From contig NZ_JALMDK010000001.1 in the NCBI RefSeq assembly GCF_023094165.1, forward strand, positions 992,001-1,056,000: a stretch of 64,000 nucleotides of DNA, in the 5' to 3' direction. Source of the stretch: Crossiella sp. S99.2 (lineage in GTDB: Bacteria; Actinomycetota; Actinomycetes; Mycobacteriales; Pseudonocardiaceae). This document shows, piece after piece, positions 1-8,468 of this stretch. The translations under genes were made by a program, and so were the position numbers. Below the pieces are notes generated by a model. That model was given only the letters and a program-made list of their open reading frames with translations. It was not told the origin of the DNA and did no database searches. How positions within the stretch are numbered: position 1 is the first letter of the stretch; each line of letters begins with the position of its first letter.

Positions 1-685
1 GCCGGACCTCGCCGAACTGGTCGGTCACCGCACGTTTGATCTTGCGGCGCACCAGTTCCGGCGGATCCATGACCAGCACGGTGCCGGACTGGTCGCCGCT
101 GGACTTGGACATCTTCCGCTCCGGCGCGGCCAGATCGGCCACCCGGGCGCCTACCCGAGGGGTCACCGCCCTGGGCACGGTCAGCACCTCGCCGTACGTC
201 GCGTTGAAGCGTTTGGCCAGCGTGCGGGCCAGTTCCAGGTGCTGCCGCTGATCATCGCCGACCGGCACCTCATCCGCGCCGTGCAGCAGGATGTCCGCGG
301 CCATCAGCACCGGGTAGGTGAACAACCCGGCCCGCACCCCGTCCTGGCCCTTGGCCTTCTCCTTGAACTGGGTCATCCGGGCCAGCTCGCCGTAGGACAC
401 CACGCACTCCAGCACCCAGGTCAGGGCGCCGTGCTCCTCGATGAGGTCCGATTGGGTGAAAACGCACGCGATGTCCGGATTCACGCCGGCCGCCAGCAGC
501 ATCGCCAGTTGCTCTCTGGCACGGGCTCGCAACACGTTCGGGTTGTGCCGAATGGTCATCGCATGCAGGTCAACGACACAGAAAAGATCATCCGGACCGT
601 GCTGGGCAGCCCACTGCCGGAGCGCGCCGAGGTAGTTGCCGAGGTGGGTCAGGCCGGTCGGCTGGATGCCGGAGAACTGGGTCAT
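1..685 (-). CDS. trpS: Tryptophanyl-tRNA synthetase, N-terminal part (cut by left window edge)
   Basis: Cytoplasmic class I aminoacyl-tRNA synthetase that charges tRNA-Trp. Reading leftwards from ATG at 685, the protein begins MTQFSGIQPTGLTHLGNYLG. This contains the HIGH-type ATP-binding motif (THLGN), and KMSKS appears at about residue 191. The 228 visible codons are roughly two thirds of the usual 330-350 aa; the C-terminus lies beyond the window. A GAGGAG ribosome binding site sits 7 nt before the ATG. The 5' leader carries a short Trp-containing ORF and competing hairpins (separate entries), which point to Trp-dependent attenuation. The family call is secure. Whether it is the only trpS in the genome cannot be seen. 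Confidence 0.95.
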   Translation of the reverse strand, partial: MTQFSGIQPTGLTHLGNYLGALRQWAAQHGPDDLFCVVDLHAMTIRHNPNVLRARAREQLAMLLAAGVNPDIACVFTQSDLIEEHGALTWVLECVVSYGELARMTQFKEKAKGQDGVRAGLFTYPVLMAADILLHGADEVPVGDDQRQHLELARTLAKRFNATYGEVLTVPRAVTPRVGARVADLAAPERKMSKSSGDQSGTVLVMDPPELVRRKIKRAVTDQFGEVR

Positions 686-742
686 CGAGGGTCTCCTCGC
701 GGGTTCGTGCGCCGCCGCGGGGACCGGATGTGCTGCATATAC

Positions 743-816
743 ACCACAGGCCGCCTCGCAGCGGCGGCCTGTGGTCAGGATGGGTGCGCGTGACTAGGGC
801 CGCCGGTGGGCGGCCC
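743..816 (-). promoter_or_regulatory. Candidate Trp attenuator ahead of trpS
   Basis: Four segments can be drawn on the minus-strand RNA. Arm 1 is 816-809 (GGGCCGCC). Arm 2 is 804-797 (GGCGGCCC). Arm 3 is 775-763 (ACCACAGGCCGCC). Arm 4 is 755-743 (GGCGGCCTGTGGT). Pairs 1:2 and 3:4 are perfect, 3:4 being a 13-bp stem with a 7-nt loop. Arms 2 and 3 share a 7-bp complement (GGCGGCC/GGCCGCC), so 2:3 is a plausible antiterminator when a ribosome stalls on the Trp codon. No U-run follows arm 4, so termination would need the U-poor type seen in high-GC bacteria. Ribosome-mediated attenuation of a trpS gene is known in Streptomyces. Confidence 0.6.
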
Positions 817-841
817 GCCAGAGACTGGACATCAAGCGCAT
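794..841 (-). CDS. Putative 15-aa leader peptide of trpS
   Basis: ATG at 841 reads MRLMSSLWRAAHRRP and stops at TAG (796-794). A -10-like TAGGAT (854-849) lies 7 nt before the ATG, so the transcript would be leaderless, a common arrangement in actinobacteria. The single Trp codon (820-818) is directly followed by the first arm of a hairpin (816-809). That is the geometry of a ribosome-mediated attenuator. Real translation is inferred. The peptide itself has no recognisable domain. Confidence 0.6.
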   Translation of the reverse strand: MRLMSSLWRAAHRRP

Positions 842-1000
842 GAGGAGCATCCTAGACCATCACGGTTCGGCCGAACGTGTCCGATGACACATCGTGCTCG
901 CCGACACGGTGGTAATACCCCGGCAGGGGGGTGTTAAGAAAGCGTATAAGTCGAAATGGCCATGTGATCCAAACTCGGTTCACGGGCGTATTTTCAAGTT

Positions 1001-1309
1001 ATGTACATCGTGCTGCTGAACTACACCGTCTCGACCGACGAGGTCGATTTGGTACTGCCGGAGCATGCAGCGTGGCTCGACCGGCAGTACGCGGCAGGCA
1101 ACTTCCTGCTCTCCGGCCGTTGCCGGACCCTGGGCGCCCGTCATGACCGGCTGATCGTCACCCGCCCCATGGTGCGCGGTCACCTGGACGCCATCCTGGC
1201 CACCGACCCCTTCAAGCTGCGCCGAGTGGTCCGCCACGAGGTGATCGACTTCGAAGCCTCCCGCACCGCGCCCGCACTGCTCGCCTACAACGAGTTGCTC
1301 GCGAGCTGA
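1001..1309 (+). CDS. YciI-like (YCII domain) protein
   Basis: A 102-aa protein starting MYIVLLNYTVSTDEVDLVLP, with the ferredoxin-like alpha/beta pattern of YCII-related proteins. The family has a conserved His and Asp in a small dimeric fold, and its function is mostly unknown. The visible pattern is EHAAWLDRQYAAGNFLLSG, followed by a second half ending in an HEVIDF strand. It stands alone between the divergent trpS leader and the minus-strand Cys-rich peptide gene. The ATG start gives the normal family length. No strong ribosome binding site is visible. The biochemical role cannot be assigned. Confidence 0.75.
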   Translation: MYIVLLNYTVSTDEVDLVLPEHAAWLDRQYAAGNFLLSGRCRTLGARHDRLIVTRPMVRGHLDAILATDPFKLRRVVRHEVIDFEASRTAPALLAYNELLAS

Positions 1310-1431
1310 GTCCAGCAGTCCGTTGCAGCCCGTCACACCGCTACGTCCACCATTCGCCGGCTCCCGTCGGCAGCCCCCGGCAGGTATTCCTGTCCGCTGT
1401 GCCCGGCGGGGCCACAACTCCATGTTTCTTG

Positions 1432-1530
1432 CTATTTCTTTAACTTCTCTTTGGCCTTTTTGAGAGCCAGTACCGGACATCGTTTACAACGCGGTTTTGA
1501 GCGGCAGCACTTCTTCTTGACCTTGCCCAC
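1432..1530 (-). CDS. 32-aa basic Cys-rich peptide under an iron box
   Basis: GTG at 1530 reads (M)GKVKKKCCRSKPRCKRCPV and continues as a Lys/Leu-rich helix (to 32 aa), stopping at TAG 1434-1432. Four Cys (positions 8, 9, 15, 18) sit in a strongly basic context with a CxxC (CKRC), suggesting metal or nucleic-acid binding; that is inference. AGGGAG lies upstream as a ribosome binding site. A -10-like TACTAT (1567-1562) overlaps an IdeR/DtxR-type iron box at 1565-1583, so expression should be iron-repressed. The gene converges with the YciI-like gene and diverges from typA. The base composition of its 3' half (AAG/AAA runs) is AT-richer than its surroundings. Similar tiny Cys/Lys-rich peptides occur as unnamed hypotheticals in actinobacteria; no function is known to me. 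Confidence 0.7.
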   Translation of the reverse strand: MGKVKKKCCRSKPRCKRCPVLALKKAKEKLKK

Positions 1531-1564
1531 GCGGTGGCTCCCACTCCCTTAGGTTCGCCTCATA

Positions 1565-1583
1565 GTAGGTTAGGCTTACCTGA
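1565..1583 (-). promoter_or_regulatory. IdeR/DtxR-type iron box
   Basis: The forward sequence gtaggttaggcttacctga matches the 19-bp consensus TTAGGTTAGGCTAACCTAA at 16 of 19 positions. A second partial box, TTAGGTTCGCCT, lies at 1549-1560. On the minus strand the box overlaps the putative -10 (TACTAT) of the Cys-rich peptide, the classic repressor position. It is also about 115 nt upstream of typA on the other strand, so an effect on typA is possible but less likely. Confidence 0.8.
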
Positions 1584-1698
1584 TCAACTAGGGGATCCGT
1601 CCGGCGAGGTGCTTCCGGGCGGATAGCATGGGGTGGGCTACGAAGCGGCGCAGAAGCCGGTGGCCATCTCCCAACAGGCAGATTCCGAGGAGTTTCGC

Positions 1699-3615
1699 GT
1701 GCCCACCGCCGCGCCGGCCACCGTCAGGACCGATCTTCGCAACATCGCCATCGTCGCGCACGTCGACCATGGCAAGACCACTCTCGTCGACGCGATGCTC
1801 CGGCAGTCGGGGGCCTTCGCCGCCCGCGCCGAGCTGGTCGACCGCGTCATGGACTCCGGTGAACTGGAGCGCGAGAAGGGCATCACCATTCTCGCCAAGA
1901 ACACCGCCGTGAAGCGACTCACCCCCGAGGGGGTCATGACCATCAACGTGGTCGACACCCCCGGCCACGCCGACTTCGGTGGTGAGGTCGAACGCGGCCT
2001 GGCCATGGTCGACGGCGTGGTGCTGCTGGTGGACGCCAGCGAGGGCCCGCTGCCGCAGACCCGGTTCGTGCTCCGCAAGACCCTGGCCGCCGGTCTCCCG
2101 GTGATCCTCGTGGTCAACAAGGTGGACCGGCCGGACGCGCGCATCTCCGAGGTGGTCGAGGAAACCCACGACCTGCTGCTGGAGCTGGCCTCCGACCTGG
2201 ACGCCGAGGGCGTCGAGCACCTGGACATGTCGGCCGTGCTGGACCTGCCGGTCGTCTACGCCTCCGCCCGCGCGGGCAAGGCCAGTCTGGAGCAGCCCGC
2301 CGACGGCGGCCTGCCGGACACGGAGAACCTGGACGTCCTCTTCGACGTGCTGCTCGAGCACGTGCCGCCGCCCACCGGCGACGCCGAGGCCCCGCTGCGC
2401 GCCCTGGTCACCAACCTGGACGCCTCCGCCTTCCTCGGCCGGATCGCGCTCTGCCGCATCCACGCGGGCCAGATCCGCAAGGGCGAGTGGGTGGCCTGGT
2501 GCCGCGAGGACGGCACCACGCAGCGAGTCAAGATCACCGAGCTGCTGATCACCGAGGCGCTGGAGCGGGTGCCCGCCGAGGTCGCCTCCGCCGGTGACCT
2601 GGTGGCCATCGCGGGCATCCCGGAGATCACCATCGGCGACACCCTCGCCGACCTGGACAACCCGGACCCGCTGCCCCGGATCACCGTGGACCAGCCCGCG
2701 ATCTCCATGACCATCGGTGTGAACACCTCCCCGATGGCCGGCCGCAACGGCGGCGACAAGCTGACCGCCCGCCTGGTCAAGGCCCGGCTGGACACCGAAC
2801 TGGTCGGCAACGTCTCGATCAAGGTGCTGCCCACCGAGCGTCCGGACACCTGGGAGGTGCAGGGCCGTGGCGAGCTGGCGCTGGCCATCCTGGTCGAGCA
2901 GATGCGCCGCGAGGGCTACGAGCTGACCGTGGGCAAGCCGCAGGTGGTCACCAGGACCATCGACGGCCAGCTCTGCGAGCCGTTCGAGCGCCTGACCGTG
3001 GACACCCCCGAGGAGCACCTCGGCTCGGTCACCCAGCTGCTGGCCAACCGCAAGGGCCGGATGGAGAACATGTCCGGCCACGGCTCCGGCCGGATCAAGC
3101 TGGACTACGTGATCCCGGCGCGCGGCCTGATCGGCTTCCGCACCGAGTTCCTCACCGAGACCCGCGGCGCCGGCATCGCCAACCACGTCTTCGAGGGCTA
3201 CTTCCCGTGGGTGGGCGAACTGCGCACCCGGCACACCGGCTCGCTGGTGTGCGACCGCACCGGCGCGGTCACCAGCTACGCGATGATCCAGCTGGCCGAC
3301 CGCGGCACCTTCTTCGTGGAGCCGGGCGCCGAGGCGTACGAGGGCATGGTCGTGGGCGAGAACCCGCGCTCGGAGGACCTCGACGTCAACGTCTGCCGGG
3401 AGAAGAAGCTCACCAACATGCGCTCCTCCACCGGCGACGAGCTGGAGCGGCTGGCCCGCCCCCGCAAGCTGAGCCTGGAAGAGGCCCTGGAGTTCTGCTC
3501 CAGCGACGAGTGCGTCGAGGTGACCCCGAGCGTCATCCGCGTCCGCAAGCTGATCCTGGACAGCACCCTGCGCGGCCGCGAGCGCTCCCGCGCGAAGACC
3601 CGCGACAAGGCGTGA
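1699..3615 (+). CDS. typA: TypA/BipA ribosome-associated GTPase
   Basis: Translational GTPase that binds the ribosome and supports assembly and stress or cold adaptation. From GTG 1699 the 638-aa protein has G1 AHVDHGKTT at residues 20-28, switch I EREKGITI near 56-63, G3 DTPGHADF near 85-92 and NKVD near 139. EF-G-like domains and the TypA C-terminal domain (RGLIGFRTEF region) follow. GTG 1699 is preferred over the in-frame GTG at 1633 because GAGGAG lies 8 nt ahead and homologues begin close to the PTAAPATRTDL-like N-terminus. A strong terminator follows at 3631. It neighbours the lpqW-like gene, as in mycobacteria. Confidence 0.96.
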   Translation: MPTAAPATVRTDLRNIAIVAHVDHGKTTLVDAMLRQSGAFAARAELVDRVMDSGELEREKGITILAKNTAVKRLTPEGVMTINVVDTPGHADFGGEVERGLAMVDGVVLLVDASEGPLPQTRFVLRKTLAAGLPVILVVNKVDRPDARISEVVEETHDLLLELASDLDAEGVEHLDMSAVLDLPVVYASARAGKASLEQPADGGLPDTENLDVLFDVLLEHVPPPTGDAEAPLRALVTNLDASAFLGRIALCRIHAGQIRKGEWVAWCREDGTTQRVKITELLITEALERVPAEVASAGDLVAIAGIPEITIGDTLADLDNPDPLPRITVDQPAISMTIGVNTSPMAGRNGGDKLTARLVKARLDTELVGNVSIKVLPTERPDTWEVQGRGELALAILVEQMRREGYELTVGKPQVVTRTIDGQLCEPFERLTVDTPEEHLGSVTQLLANRKGRMENMSGHGSGRIKLDYVIPARGLIGFRTEFLTETRGAGIANHVFEGYFPWVGELRTRHTGSLVCDRTGAVTSYAMIQLADRGTFFVEPGAEAYEGMVVGENPRSEDLDVNVCREKKLTNMRSSTGDELERLARPRKLSLEEALEFCSSDECVEVTPSVIRVRKLILDSTLRGRERSRAKTRDKA

Positions 3616-3630
3616 TCTGAAAGTCTGACC

Positions 3631-3672
3631 GGACGCCCCCGCGGGCCGCTGTTCGCGGGGGCGTCCGCTTTT
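3631..3672 (+). terminator. Intrinsic terminator after typA
   Basis: Arms GGACGCCCCCGCG (3631-3643) and CGCGGGGGCGTCC (3654-3666) form a perfect 13-bp stem with a 10-nt loop. It is followed by gcttttc and lies 15 nt after the typA stop. Confidence 0.85.
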
Positions 3673-3801
3673 CGAAGGGCCTCCCGCACAACCTGAAGCG
3701 GGGTTCAGACGTCCCGTTCACAGGGCTTCGACTACGGTCTGGGAGCCTCTGCACCACCAGCCTGGCGTTGGCTGGGGTGATCATCCAGGGAGGAGTGCCG
3801 A

Positions 3802-5571
3802 GTGGGCTCGGCCGCATCCAGGACACGGCGTTTCGCCTTCGTCCTGCTGGGCGTCAGCGTGCTGGCCGCCTGCACGAGCACCCCACCGCCGCCGCTGGTG
3901 ACCTCCGGCGCGCAGGGCGGGCCGACCAAGGTGATCGACGTCAACGAGGTGCTGGTCGGTGTCGACCGGCTGGCGCGCGGGTTCAACCCGCACGCGCTGG
4001 CCGACCAGTCGGTGGCCACCACCGCGCTGGCCACGCTGATCCTGCCCTCGGCCTTCCGGCCCGGCCCGGACGGCGTGCCGCGGCCCGATCCGGCGGTGCT
4101 CAACAGCGCCCAGGTCACCAAGAGCGAGCCGTTCACCGTCACCTACTCGCTGCGCAAGGACGCCTCCTGGTCCGACGGCGGGCCGATCGCGGCCGAGGAC
4201 TTCGACTACCTGTGGCGGCAGATGACCACTCAGCCGGGCACGGTGAACCCGGCCGGCTACCGGCTGATCAGCAACGTGATCTCCCGGGACAGCGGCAAGA
4301 CGGTCGAGGTGGTCTTCAGCAAGCCCTACCCCGGCTGGCGCTCGCTGTTCCGCAACCTGCTGCCCGCGCACCTGCTCAAGGATGCCTTCGGCGGCTGGAA
4401 CGCGGTGCTGGACACCAGTTTCCCGGCTTCCGGCGGCCGGTTCTCCATCCGGCAGCTCGACCTGGTCCGCGGCGAGGTGGCGCTGGAACGCAACGACCGC
4501 TACTGGGGCACCCCGGCCACGCTGGGCCGGATCGTGTTGCGCCGCACCGATGTGCCCGGTCTGACCGGGGCGCTGCGCAGCGGCAACGACCAGCTCGTGG
4601 TGCTCACCCCTGACCAGGCGGCGATGGAACAGCTCAACGCGCTCGGGCCGGTGGCCAAGCTGACCACCATCCCGCGTGGCAGCACGGTGCAGCTGCTGCT
4701 GCGCCCGGTCAGCCCGGTGCTGGCCGATGTCCGCATGCGCACCGCGCTGGTCAGCGTGATCGACCGCAACGCGCTGATCGCCGCGGGCACCGGCAACGGC
4801 CCGGCGGCCAACCAGCGGGCCGACGCCCAGATCTACGGGCCGGTGCAGGCCGGTTACGCGCCGACCATGCCCGCGGACAGCCCGGCGGCGCGGCCGGATC
4901 ACGGCCGGGCGGACGCGCTGCTCACCGAACTGGGCTACCGCCGGGACGCGGCGGGCAAGTGGGCCAGGGAGGGCAGGCCGCTGGGCATCACCATCGGCGC
5001 GCCGACCGACCGCGAGCCCTACGCCTCGCTGGCCGGTCTGATCCGGCGGCAGCTGGCCGATTTCGGCATCGACGCCAAGATCACCAATTCGGGTGGCGAC
5101 CAGCTCTTCGGCGAGATGCTGCCCAGCACCCCGCCCACGGCCACCAGCACCACCGCGCCGAGCAGCAGCACCAGCGCCCCGCCGACCTCCACCACCGGCA
5201 CGCCCAGCGTGGACGCGGGCGTGGTCGACCTGGCGGTGGTGCCGCAGGTGGTGGACGGCGATCCGGCCACCGTGCTGGCCTCCGGTTTCGGCTGCCCCGC
5301 CGTGCCGACCGACCCCCCGGCCAACCCGGCCGGGTTCTGCGACCGCACCCTGCAACCGGTGATCGACTCCGCGCTGACCGGGGCCGCGCCGCTGGCCCAG
5401 GTGCTGCCCGGGATCGAGACCACGCTGTGGCAGCAGGTGGTCGCGGTGCCGCTGTTCCAGCTCGCCGACGTGCTCGCCACCGGAAACGAGGTCACCGGGG
5501 TGGACCCTGGCCCGCCGTTCGCCGGTCCGTTCACCACGGCCAACACCTGGAAGCGCAACCTGCCCAAGTAA
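3802..5571 (+). CDS. LpqW-like solute-binding lipoprotein (SBP_bac_5 type), copy 1
   Basis: A 589-aa exported lipoprotein. The n-region is RTRRF, followed by a hydrophobic core and lipobox LAAC (Cys about residue 25), then a Pro/Thr-rich linker. The mature part resembles oligopeptide-binding proteins (DASWSDGGPIAAEDFDYLW, KPYPGWRSLFRNLLPAHLL). The GTG start is preceded by AGGGAGGAG. Its place after typA and before mshB matches mycobacterial lpqW, a peptide-binding-protein relative that acts in mannoside/lipoarabinomannan synthesis rather than uptake; a similar role here is inference. A Ser/Thr/Pro-rich insertion (residues about 440-470) is unusual. No permease genes are adjacent. Confidence 0.85.
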   Translation: MGSAASRTRRFAFVLLGVSVLAACTSTPPPPLVTSGAQGGPTKVIDVNEVLVGVDRLARGFNPHALADQSVATTALATLILPSAFRPGPDGVPRPDPAVLNSAQVTKSEPFTVTYSLRKDASWSDGGPIAAEDFDYLWRQMTTQPGTVNPAGYRLISNVISRDSGKTVEVVFSKPYPGWRSLFRNLLPAHLLKDAFGGWNAVLDTSFPASGGRFSIRQLDLVRGEVALERNDRYWGTPATLGRIVLRRTDVPGLTGALRSGNDQLVVLTPDQAAMEQLNALGPVAKLTTIPRGSTVQLLLRPVSPVLADVRMRTALVSVIDRNALIAAGTGNGPAANQRADAQIYGPVQAGYAPTMPADSPAARPDHGRADALLTELGYRRDAAGKWAREGRPLGITIGAPTDREPYASLAGLIRRQLADFGIDAKITNSGGDQLFGEMLPSTPPTATSTTAPSSSTSAPPTSTTGTPSVDAGVVDLAVVPQVVDGDPATVLASGFGCPAVPTDPPANPAGFCDRTLQPVIDSALTGAAPLAQVLPGIETTLWQQVVAVPLFQLADVLATGNEVTGVDPGPPFAGPFTTANTWKRNLPK

Positions 5572-5654
5572 CGCTCCGCATAACGGCATCACCCTTTGGT
5601 CACGATCCGTGGCCTGATGGTGACCGCCGCTGCAGGTCTCCATAACCTCCGCAC

Positions 5655-7478
5655 GTGTCCCTGTCAACGGTAGGAGTACCCGTCCGCGCGCTTGTGGCGG
5701 TCCTGACCTGCCTCGCGCTGGTCGCGGGCGCCTGTTCCTCCGCGACGGACGACGCCGGCCTCAACGGCGACAGCCAGCGCACCGGCGCCAAGGGCCGCGA
5801 GGCGGGCTCCGACCGCTACAAGCTGCCCGCGGTGCGCTCCGGCGGCGAGGTGGTCATCGGCCACGACCTGCCCTACACCGTGTTCAACAACCAGGTCGCC
5901 GACGCCGGCAACTTCAACAACACCCTGGTGCTGACCCCGGTGCTGGCCGGTCCGTTCGTGCACGACGACACGCTGCTGCCGCTGCTCAACACCGATGTGA
6001 TGCTCAGCGTGGAGCTGACCTCCACCGCCCCGCAGGTGGTCACCTACCGGATCCGGCCGGGCGTGCAGTGGTCCGACGGCGCGCCGTGGGACTGCGACGA
6101 CTTCTACCTGGCCTGGCTGGCCCAGAGCGGCAAGGCGGTGCGCAACGACGCCACCGGCGCCCCGGTCTCCGGCCCGGATGGCAAGCCCGCCAAGTACTTC
6201 CGGCCCGCGGCCAGCACCGGCTACGAGCTGATGACCCCGCAGTGCAAGGACGATCTGACCTTCGTCACCACCTACGACAAGCCCTTCCCTGACTACAAGA
6301 GCCGCTTCGACGCCACCCACCTGATGCCCGCGCACGTGCTGGAGCGGGAGACCGGCATCGCCGACATCACCAAGGTCGGCCCGAACTCCCCGGACGCCGA
6401 GCTGGAGAAGGCGTCCAAGTTCTGGAACACCGGCTGGACCGGGTTCAGCCCGCGGCTGATGCCCGGCTCCGGGCCGTACCGGATCGAGAGCTGGCAGCCA
6501 GGCTCGCAGGTCCGGCTGGTGCGCAACGAGAAGTGGATCGGCAACCGGGGCGGCCCGGCCTCGGTGGTGCTGCGCAGCGAGGCCGATCCGGCCAACCAGG
6601 TGCGCGCCCTGCAGGAGAACAAGATGCAGGTGATCGCGCCGCAGCCGGATCCGAACACCGCGGCCACCCTGCGCGGCCTCGGCGCCCAGGGCGTGAAGTA
6701 CTCCGCCGGCGGCGGGCTCACCTTCGAGCACCTGGACCTGAACTGGCGGCGGGCGCTGTTCCAGGACAAGGCGGTCCGGCACGCCTTCGCCCAGTGCGTG
6801 CGGCGCGGGGAGATCGTGCAGAAGGTGGTGCGCGGCGTGGACCCCTCGGCCAAACCGCTGAACAGCCTGCTGTTCCTGCCCAGCGAGGACGGCTACCGGG
6901 ACAACTACGGCAACTTCATGCTGGACAGCCCGGAGGAGTCGGTGAAGACGCTGCTGGCCGCGGGCTGGCGGCGGGACGGCCGGTACTTCGACAAGGGCGG
7001 CAAAACGCTGGAGATCCGGATCAGCCACAACGGGCTGCCCCGGCGCAAGCAGACCGTGGAGCTGATCCAGGCCTCCTGCGAACTGGCCGGCATCAAGATC
7101 GTTGATGACACCGATCCGGCCTTCCTGGACGGGCGCAACAGCCGGGGCGACTACGACGTGGCGCTCTTCGGCTGGGTGGGCACCCAGTGGAAGTCGGACA
7201 AGAAGGGCATGTACGCCAGCACCGGCGGGCAGAACTGGAGCGGCTGGTCGAACCAGACCGTGGACGCCGAGCTGAACCAGGTCGGCTTCGAGCTGGACTC
7301 GGCCAAGCGCACCGACCTGCTCCAGCACGTGGACCGCACGCTGGCCGAGGAGATCACCTCGCTGCCGCTGTTCCAGGTGCCCACGATGGTCGGCTACCGG
7401 GACACCATCGACAAGGTCACCTACCACCCGCGGCTGGGCGTGACCTGGAATGTGGCCGAGTGGGAAGTCAGCGACTAG
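5655..7478 (+). CDS. Oligopeptide-type solute-binding lipoprotein, copy 2
   Basis: A 607-aa paralogue of the preceding gene, 83 nt downstream. A short n-region (VPVR) and hydrophobic core lead to lipobox AGAC (Cys about residue 27). Family hallmarks include VQWSDGAPWDCDDFYLAW, SGPYRIESWQPGSQVRLVRN and a C-terminal TWNVAEWEVSD. The GTG 5655 start has no good ribosome binding site; a GTG at 5694 would leave no charged n-region, so 5655 is kept with moderate confidence. Like copy 1 it lacks neighbouring permeases, so it may be an orphan binding protein or an envelope-assembly factor. The tandem pair is probably a duplication followed by divergence. Confidence 0.85.
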   Translation: MSLSTVGVPVRALVAVLTCLALVAGACSSATDDAGLNGDSQRTGAKGREAGSDRYKLPAVRSGGEVVIGHDLPYTVFNNQVADAGNFNNTLVLTPVLAGPFVHDDTLLPLLNTDVMLSVELTSTAPQVVTYRIRPGVQWSDGAPWDCDDFYLAWLAQSGKAVRNDATGAPVSGPDGKPAKYFRPAASTGYELMTPQCKDDLTFVTTYDKPFPDYKSRFDATHLMPAHVLERETGIADITKVGPNSPDAELEKASKFWNTGWTGFSPRLMPGSGPYRIESWQPGSQVRLVRNEKWIGNRGGPASVVLRSEADPANQVRALQENKMQVIAPQPDPNTAATLRGLGAQGVKYSAGGGLTFEHLDLNWRRALFQDKAVRHAFAQCVRRGEIVQKVVRGVDPSAKPLNSLLFLPSEDGYRDNYGNFMLDSPEESVKTLLAAGWRRDGRYFDKGGKTLEIRISHNGLPRRKQTVELIQASCELAGIKIVDDTDPAFLDGRNSRGDYDVALFGWVGTQWKSDKKGMYASTGGQNWSGWSNQTVDAELNQVGFELDSAKRTDLLQHVDRTLAEEITSLPLFQVPTMVGYRDTIDKVTYHPRLGVTWNVAEWEVSD

Positions 7479-7589
7479 GTGTCAGCGCAACCCTGATGGC
7501 TGAATGTCGCGCAGCGTCACACTGAAGAGTTACCGCGCTGTGGTGACATCTGGCAAAACGGTTCAACTCTGAGCCACTAGGCTATTCCG

Positions 7590-8468
7590 GTGACACTGAC
7601 CGCCCCACCACGGTTGCTGCTGGTACACGCTCATCCGGACGACGAGAGCCTGTGGACCGGTGGCACCATCGCCCGTTATGCCGCCTATGGCGCGCATGTG
7701 ACCGTTGTCACCTGCACCCTGGGCGAAGAGGGCGAGGTCATCCCCGAAGGCCTGCGCGGCCTCGGTCCGGAGGCCGCCGACCAGCTCGGCGGCTACCGGG
7801 TCGGCGAACTGCGCGGGGCCTGCGCCGCCCTCGGCGTGATCGACCACCGCTTCCTCGGCGGCATGGGCCGCTGGCGGGACTCCGGCATGGCCGGGACCGC
7901 GGCCAACAAGCACCCGCGCTGCTTCGTCGCCGGTGACCTCGACGAGCAGACCGCGGCCCTGGCCGCGATCCTGCGCGAGGTGAAGCCGCAGGTCGTGGTG
8001 ACCTACGACAGCTTCGGCGGCTACGGCCACCCGGACCACATCCGCGCGCACGAGGTCACCATGGCGGCCACCGCCGAGGTGCCCGGCATCGACCGGGTCT
8101 TCCACACGGTGACCGCGCGGGCGCACCTGGACCTCGGCGTGGCCGGGCTGAAGGAGCTGGACAGCCTGCCCTTCCGGCTGCCCGAGGACGGCGAGCTGCC
8201 CGCGGTGGACGACGCGCTGATCACCACCTCGGTGGACATCGCCGATCACGTACCTGCCAAGCTCAGTGCGCTGCGCGCGCACGCGACCCAGGTGCAGGTG
8301 TGGCAGGGCAACGACGGCGCGGCCGCGTACGCCCTGTCCAACGGCATCGCCCAGCCGGTGCTGGCCACCGAGCAGTTCGTGCTGGCCCGCGGCAGCGCCG
8401 AGGGGATCGCCACCGACCTCTTCGGCGGGGGAGGTGCACCCGGCACGGACGGAGGCGGGACACGGTGA
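7590..8468 (+). CDS. mshB: MshB: GlcNAc-Ins deacetylase (mycothiol synthesis)
   Basis: Zn-dependent deacetylase that removes acetate from N-acetylglucosaminyl-inositol, the second committed step of mycothiol synthesis. The 292-aa protein belongs to the LmbE/PIG-L family. AHPDDE gives H15 and D18, and GHPDH gives H147, corresponding to the Zn ligands known in the M. tuberculosis enzyme (H13, D16, H147). The GTG start lies 6 nt after TAGGCT (7578-7583), so the mRNA is probably leaderless. The stop overlaps the next start (GTGA). The neighbour order with lpqW-like and Rv1171-like genes supports MshB over the paralogue Mca. Confidence 0.95.
   Translation: MTLTAPPRLLLVHAHPDDESLWTGGTIARYAAYGAHVTVVTCTLGEEGEVIPEGLRGLGPEAADQLGGYRVGELRGACAALGVIDHRFLGGMGRWRDSGMAGTAANKHPRCFVAGDLDEQTAALAAILREVKPQVVVTYDSFGGYGHPDHIRAHEVTMAATAEVPGIDRVFHTVTARAHLDLGVAGLKELDSLPFRLPEDGELPAVDDALITTSVDIADHVPAKLSALRAHATQVQVWQGNDGAAAYALSNGIAQPVLATEQFVLARGSAEGIATDLFGGGGAPGTDGGGTR

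Noticed and set aside
1633..1698. Longer N-terminus for typA from GTG 1633
   Set aside because: No ribosome binding site and no family match; GTG 1699 has GAGGAG at proper spacing.
1588..3234. 548-codon open frame antisense to typA
   Set aside because: High-GC shadow frame; the plus strand encodes an unmistakable TypA GTPase with all G motifs.
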